Shown here piece after piece: positions 59,176 to 64,000 of a stretch of DNA of 64,000 bases. How positions within the stretch are numbered: the first letter of the stretch is position 1; every line of letters starts with the position of its first letter. Source of the DNA: Acidobacteriales bacterium 59-55 (lineage in GTDB: Bacteria; Acidobacteriota; Terriglobia; Terriglobales; Acidobacteriaceae); assembly GCA_001897435.1 (NCBI GenBank), contig MKSV01000009.1, forward strand, positions 62,001-126,000. The letters run 5' to 3'. The position numbers and the translations under genes were made by a program. Below the pieces are notes generated by a model, which worked only from the letters and a program-made list of their open reading frames with translations, was not told the DNA's origin and did not search any database.

Positions 59176-59439
59176 ATGACAGCGGATTTGAATCTACTGG
59201 ATGTCTGGATACCGGAGCAGATGGAGCCGGGAACGTTGTTCGTGCTGGAACAGGCGGGGGATCTAGGCAAGGCCGAGAACCCGTTCTGGGCGGTGCTGGC
59301 GTGTCCTTCGTGTGGTGCGCTGGGGTTGATTACGCGGCAGCAGTGCGTTGGCCTGGAATCGATGATCTGCGGTTCGGACGACTGTTCGGCTGAGTATTTT
59401 CTTGAAGCGGGACGGATTCGCTATCGCGCTGCCAACTGA
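59176..59439 (+). CDS. Small zinc-ribbon-like protein (hypothetical)
   Basis: 87 residues. Cysteines in two pairs, LACPSCGALGLIT (about residues 43-46) and MICGSDDCSAEYF (about residues 65-70), with a further Cys in RQQCVGLE, give a zinc-ribbon layout with the spacing CxxC-x17-CxxxxC. The N-terminal part (LNLLDVWIPEQMEPGTLFVLEQAGD) has no recognised motif. Promoter upstream and AGGGG before the ATG support expression. The function is unknown. Confidence 0.68.
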   Translation: MTADLNLLDVWIPEQMEPGTLFVLEQAGDLGKAENPFWAVLACPSCGALGLITRQQCVGLESMICGSDDCSAEYFLEAGRIRYRAAN

Positions 59440-59460
59440 GGGATCGTTCAAGGGCAGCAA

Positions 59461-59510
59461 AAAATACAGTGGTCTCTCCACTGCGCTTCGCTCCGGTCGA
59501 GATGACGTAC
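59461..59510 (-). repeat. Dispersed palindromic repeat, family A (inverted copy 3)
   Basis: Reverse complement begins GTACGTCATCTCGACCGGAG and ends GCAGTGGAGAGACCACTGTA. Same ends as the copies at 21867 and 25671, with a shorter central palindrome. Confidence 0.8.
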
Positions 59511-59540
59511 ATTTCGGAGCCGCCTTGCTCTGAGAGGATG

Positions 59541-60797
<1,257 letters not shown>

Positions 60798-60799
60798 GG

Positions 60800-62053
60800 C
60801 TACTCCGTTCGCAGGCATTCGATGGGGCTGAGGTTGGCGGCGCGCAGGGCCGGATACGTTCCGGCGAAGAGCGTAATGACAGTGAGCGTCGCCAGCGAAG
60901 AGATGATGGCAACCGGAGAGATGACCGGGTGCGGCACGAAGTCGGGGAGGGGGATCAGACGCATCAGCAGGCAGGTTCCAACGCCGACGATCAGCCCGGT
61001 AGCGCCGCTGACGATAGTAATGATCGCGGACTCGGCGAGAAACTGGCGGCGGATGTCGACAGTGGTCGCTCCCATCGCCTTGCGCACGCCGATCTCGCGG
61101 GTTCGTTCGGTGACGGCGACCAGCATGATGTTCATGACGCCGATGCCGCCCAACGCCAGCGTAAGTAAAGCAACCGCGCCAAAGAAGAATGTCATGACCG
61201 AGAAGATGCGCTCGGTGAATTTGGCCCCTTGCAACGTGTCCCATACCCACAGGGCTTCCTTGTCTTCGGGGTCGTAGTGGTGGCGTACGGCGATGATGCG
61301 CTTCACCTCGTCGAGCGCCTGCTCGTGGAGTTTGGCGGAGACCGGCTGGACGACAATATTGTTGACGAAGCCGCGCTCGATGCCGGGATCGGTTGGCGGA
61401 AAGTCGCGGGCCATGGCCGAGTAGGGCGCGAAGAGCTGGGTGTTGTCCGGGCCGCTGCCGTAGCTTCCGTTCTGCTTCTTTTTGGCGAGGACTCCGATGA
61501 CGGTGTACTCGTAACCGGCCACCATCATCTTTTGCCCGATGACGGGTTTGCCGGGGAAGAGTTGCCGGTTGGCGTCCGCGCCCAGCAGGATGACGCGGCG
61601 GCTATTGTCCTCATCCTCCTGGTTCATCAGGCGGCCCTGCTCTACCGTCAGCGAGCGGAAACGCTGGTAGTCCGGCCAGACACCACGGACCGGGCGCGAG
61701 GCGGCGTTCCACTGGCTGACCTCGGAGACAGTGCGCCGGATCTCGGGGCTCACGGTTTTGACCAGAGGCGCCTGGTCGCGGATGGCGATGGCGTCATCCA
61801 CCGTGAGACGGATGTCGCGGCCGGCCGCATAACCGCCTGCCTGCATTCCGGTCTTTCCGCCGAAGATGATGGCGATGTCTGTGCCGATGCTGCGCATGTG
61901 TTGTTGCTGGTCGACGTTGAAGCCGATGCCCAGGCCGACGAGCAGGATCACCGAGGTGATGCCCCAGACGATTCCGAACATGGTGAGAAAGCTGCGAAGC
62001 TTGTTCGCCCAGAGCGCGGACAGCGTTTGCTTGAAGATCTCTCGTATAGGCAT
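60800..62053 (-). CDS. MacB-like ABC permease (FtsX/MacB_PCD), second copy
   Basis: 417 residues from ATG 62053, whose N-terminus aligns with the neighbour's (LRSFLTMFGIVWGITSVILLVGLG); an ATG at 62098 adds a segment without family similarity. Periplasmic domain, then GIGVMNIMLVAVTERTREIGVRKAMGATTVDIRRQFLAESAIITI and AGTYPALRAANLSPIECLRTE. The two permeases probably form one exporter. No ATPase or membrane-fusion gene is visible; such genes would be expected upstream, where the tRNA-Leu remnant and integrase now lie. Confidence 0.92.
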   Translation of the reverse strand: MPIREIFKQTLSALWANKLRSFLTMFGIVWGITSVILLVGLGIGFNVDQQQHMRSIGTDIAIIFGGKTGMQAGGYAAGRDIRLTVDDAIAIRDQAPLVKTVSPEIRRTVSEVSQWNAASRPVRGVWPDYQRFRSLTVEQGRLMNQEDEDNSRRVILLGADANRQLFPGKPVIGQKMMVAGYEYTVIGVLAKKKQNGSYGSGPDNTQLFAPYSAMARDFPPTDPGIERGFVNNIVVQPVSAKLHEQALDEVKRIIAVRHHYDPEDKEALWVWDTLQGAKFTERIFSVMTFFFGAVALLTLALGGIGVMNIMLVAVTERTREIGVRKAMGATTVDIRRQFLAESAIITIVSGATGLIVGVGTCLLMRLIPLPDFVPHPVISPVAIISSLATLTVITLFAGTYPALRAANLSPIECLRTE

Positions 62054-62181
62054 AGCGATTGTCGGCCAGTGAGAACTGATACCTCGTTTCACTTCCATAC
62101 GCAGCGCTGCCAGTATAAGTTCCAGAAACGATGTAATCCGGGCCGATGCGTTAAGATGGGGGACGAGTCTTCTCGTAAAGT

Positions 62182-62222
62182 GCCCGGATGGTGAAGTCGG
62201 CAGACACAGCGGACTTAAAATC
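62182..62222 (+). pseudogene. 5' half of a tRNA-Leu(UAA), truncated after the anticodon loop
   Basis: Begins GCCCGGATGGTGAAGTCGG and continues through CAGACACAGCGGACTTAAAATC, then stops matching a tRNA. It corresponds to acceptor 5' strand, D arm and anticodon stem-loop (CTTAAAA, anticodon TAA) of an intron-less tRNA-Leu. Against the intact tRNA at 63059 the 41 bases are 36/41 identical in spliced form, with the differences in the acceptor stem. This looks like a scar of integration into a tRNA gene. Confidence 0.85.
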
Positions 62223-62358
62223 GTAAAAGTTTACGTTATTCATGCCGATATATATCAGATAAATAAAAGACTTAATCGAGCAAGGCAACTCCCTCAAGGC
62301 TGACGCAACTCTTACACATTTTTCGTGGTATTCAAGGAGTATGTGGAGGTGATTGCTC

Positions 62359-63030
62359 ATGTACGAATGATTCACAATCCTCGGCGGCAAGGTACACATC
62401 TATAGGCGTCCCAATAGCTCAAGCTGGCAGTGCGCGAGTTTTCTAGTGGGAGAGAATCGACGCACAACCACCAAAGAAGACAGTCTCTCGAAGGCGAAAG
62501 AGGTTGCCGAGGGCTGGTACTCGCAGCTACGCGGCAAGCTCCGCGATGGAGAGTTGAAGAGTGGCAAGCCGTTTCGCGAGGCCGCGAAGCTCTACCTCCG
62601 CGAGTTCGAGCGTCTGAAAGCCCGTCCTCGTCCCGTTGGCGGGCCGGGGCGTAAAGGAAGCCGCAAAGACATGGGTGACTGGCAGCAGCCTGGAGCAACT
62701 GACCTTCTGTTTCCAAAATGGTCACGCGATTTGTTCAAAGCCATTCTTGAGGAAGAGAAGTTGCAGGTTGACCGCGAGGGTAACCCGCGAACGGCATATA
62801 GCCTGCGTCACACATATATCTGTTTGCGCCTTCTGGAAGGGGCCGACATCTATCAGATCGCCAAGAACTGCCGGACAAGCGTGGAAATGATCGAGAAATA
62901 TTATGCGTCTCATCTGAAGACACAACTCAATGCTTTGGCCATCAATGTGATGAGGCCACGTCCGAAGAAAGCTGTGTCCAAGAAGGGGCCGCGTAGAGTT
63001 GAGGCTCCGCCATTGGCCGATGCAATGTAG
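62359..63030 (+). pseudogene. Tyrosine integrase remnant (internally deleted, early stop)
   Basis: GGAGGTGA and ATG 62359 give Met-Tyr-Glu then TGA (62368-62370). The frame then continues as ILGGKVHIYRRPNSSSWQC...RRTTTKEDSLSKAKEVAEGWYSQLRGKLR, an integrase N-terminal domain. At LREFERLKARPRP it jumps to the catalytic C-terminus: DLLFPKWSRDLF, AYSLRHTYICLRLLEGADIYQIAKNC and VEMIEKYYASH (His-x-x-Arg region and Tyr nucleophile). The core-binding domain and first catalytic Arg are missing, about 170-200 residues. It is inactive and lies between two tRNA-Leu sequences. Confidence 0.85.
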
Positions 63031-63041
63031 TGGCTTATCAT
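63013..63041 (+). promoter_or_regulatory. Candidate promoter of the intron-containing tRNA-Leu
   Basis: TTGGCC (63013-63018), a 17-base spacer and TATCAT (63036-63041). Transcription would start near 63048, 11 bases before the tRNA. It overlaps the end of the integrase remnant. Confidence 0.45.
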
Positions 63042-63058
63042 GAGTTGTGGCGATTCAT

Positions 63059-63359
63059 GCGGGCGTGGTGAAATCGGCAGACACAGCGGACTTAAGGAAA
63101 TTGAGTGCCCGCCGGGAAACCGGCGGAGTAGAACTGCTCAAAGTCGGGGAAACCTGTAATGGCAATCCCGAGCCAAGCCCGGAAGCAATTCCGGGAAGGT
63201 GTAGAGACTAGACGGGTAGCACCTGCCCCTTGCGTAGGGATGGTGAAGGTATAGTCCAGACCACGAACCCGCCGCTGGCGGGGCGGCGAAAGCCGAAGTG
63301 GTATGAAAATCCGCAGACCCTAACAGGTCGTGGGGGTTCAAGTCCCCCCGCCCGCACCA
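63059..63359 (+). tRNA. tRNA-Leu(UAA) interrupted by a group I intron
   Basis: The exons are 63059-63093 and 63306-63359 (89 nt after splicing, CCA encoded). The acceptor stem is GCGGGCG / CGCCCGC. The anticodon stem GCGGA/TCCGC has loop CTTAAAA, the anticodon is TAA, a variable arm AGACCCTAACAGGTC follows, and the T arm is GGGGGTTCAAGTCCCCC. The intron separates the first and second anticodon bases (T|AA). All conserved tRNA parts are intact, so the gene should be functional after self-splicing. No other complete tRNA is in the window. Confidence 0.96.
63094..63305 (+). ncRNA. Group I self-splicing intron (IC3-like) in the tRNA-Leu anticodon loop
   Basis: 212 nt, no ORF. It has the features of the cyanobacterial tRNA-Leu(UAA) intron: 5' exon ACTT pairs with internal guide GAGT (63103-63106), giving the splice-site U-G; P2 is CCGCCGG-GAAA-CCGGCGG (63109-63126); the core reads GGGGAAACC...GGCAATCCCGAGCCAAGCC; P6 is CCCGGAA-GCAA-TTCCGGG (63178-63195); P7/P8 contain AGAGACTAGACGGG and TATAGTCCAGA; the last base is G63305. 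Boundaries come from alignment by eye with known introns. Confidence 0.92.
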
Positions 63360-63376
63360 AAACACTCTTCAATCTA

Positions 63377-63400
63377 GGCCAGGATGAAACCATCCTGGCC
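63377..63400 (+). terminator. Hairpin after tRNA-Leu
   Basis: Perfect 10-bp stem GGCCAGGATG / CATCCTGGCC with loop AAAC, 18 bases after the tRNA. No T run follows, so it is a likely but not textbook terminator. Confidence 0.55.
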
Positions 63401-63501
63401 TCCGCCACGTCGAGAGTCTGTCTGTACAAAGCGCTCAGAATCAGAACCGTCTTCACGCGGCACAAGGCTCCACTTCCACGCCCATCTGCATTCTTCAAGA
63501 T

Positions 63502-64000
63502 TTGAAGTGCTCCGTGACATCCCTGGGGCTTCGTATCCACAGACTTGGACGCGAAACGATGACACTCGTCCAACAGGACGATTTGCTCCGCCAGCGCTTT
63601 GAGCTATTGGTAAGCATTCCGGGCATCGCACAGGTGAGCGCGATGCAATTGCTCGCGGAACTGTCTACATTGCCATCAGACCTTACGGTGCGAGAATGGG
63701 TCGCACATAACGGCCTTGATCCTGCGCATGAAATCTCAGGAAGCTCTCTAAGGAAGGCGTCTCGTATTAGCCGTGCCGGAATCGTCACCTGAGAAGAGCC
63801 CTTTACATGCCCGCGCTGGTCGCATCCCGCTGCGACCCTCACGCAAAGGCCTTTTTCGAAAGCCTGCTGGCTCGAAAGAAAGCGCGACTCCAGGCGCTCA
63901 TCGCTGTGGCGAGAAAGCTACTGCACGCCATATATGGGATATTTCGAACCGGCTTGAAGTATGAGGGGACGAAGCTATTTCCAAAGATCACTCTACCCTG
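63502..64000 (+). pseudogene. IS110 family transposase remnant (frameshifted, cut by window edge)
   Basis: Residues DDLLRQRFELLVSIPGIAQVSAMQLLAELSTLPSDLTVREWVAHNGLDPAHEISGSSLRKASRISRAGIV match the C-terminal transposase_20 domain. After GIV (about 63789) the frame breaks with TGA. The next frame continues smoothly with LRRALYMPALVASRCDPHAKAFFESLLARKKARLQALIAVARKLLHAIYGIFRTGLKYEGTKLFPKITL, so one base was lost. The N-terminal DEDD domain is absent. It is therefore a dead copy. The right end is outside the window. Confidence 0.88.

Noticed and set aside
62446..63030. Functional integrase starting at GTG 62446
   Set aside because: Integrase homology extends upstream to the in-frame TGA, and the core-binding domain and first catalytic Arg are missing.
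63208..63573. 121-residue minus-strand ORF across tRNA-Leu
   Set aside because: It lies antisense to the intron and 3' exon, whose RNA structure explains the sequence.

Overview
The window reads as a stretch of chromosome from a high-GC, Gram-negative acidobacterium of the Terriglobus/Edaphobacter/Granulicella type. This is inferred from the mix of outer-membrane, flagellar and CtaG/cytochrome genes and from the style of the dispersed palindromic intergenic repeats; no rRNA is present to prove it. Most of the window is dense housekeeping DNA in short operons.

Layout. 1-4.5 kb: end of a cytochrome c protein, ctaG, uvrC, an OmpA-type lipoprotein and a DUF3311 membrane protein. 4.6-9.7 kb: mazG, a GNAT-like protein, a MenC/N-acylamino-acid racemase, a secreted protein, bactofilin and a methyltransferase-like protein. 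9.7-16.5 kb: a DNA-binding-like small protein, lnt, prfB with its programmed +1 frameshift, a DinB-like protein, a CoA-binding protein and a DsbD-type reductase. 16.6-21.4 kb: a uvrA-CPBP protease-pyrE operon. 21.6-32 kb: secreted proteins, nitroreductase, hydrolase, ubiX, a YkgJ-like protein, a GIY-YIG gene framed by inverted repeats, purB, glutaredoxin, an SDR, a tadA-DUF3175 continuous frame and agmatine deiminase. 32-38.6 kb: a sugar transporter, a complete RAYT/REP unit, N-carbamoylputrescine amidase, glutamine synthetase and a SIMPL protein. 38.7-42.5 kb: icd, mdh and two cyclophilins. 43-47.6 kb: formaldehyde dehydrogenase with a HbpS-like protein, two tiny membrane ORFs, rdgB and a Met/His-rich outer-membrane pair. 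47.7-53 kb: yjbQ and a flagellar block (flbD-motA-motB diverging from fliC-fliD-fliS, with a clear FliA-type promoter). 53.3-62 kb: an MsbA-like exporter, FKBP, a frataxin-like protein, tex and two MacB-like permeases.

The last 2 kb is the accessory region. It holds the 5' half of an intron-less tRNA-Leu(UAA), a decayed tyrosine integrase, an intact tRNA-Leu(UAA) interrupted by a compact 212-nt group I intron in its anticodon loop, and a frameshifted IS110 transposase cut by the window edge. The simplest reading is an old integration into tRNA-Leu, in which the intron-bearing tRNA now supplies the function and has its attachment sequence split by the intron.

Three palindromic repeat families are scattered between genes. 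One is tied to a RAYT transposase. A second frames a GIY-YIG nuclease gene as nearly identical 40-nt inverted repeats, which suggests a RAYT-like but GIY-YIG-based repeat system. A 14-bp tandem repeat triplicates the start codon of a secreted protein, with each stop overlapping the next start.
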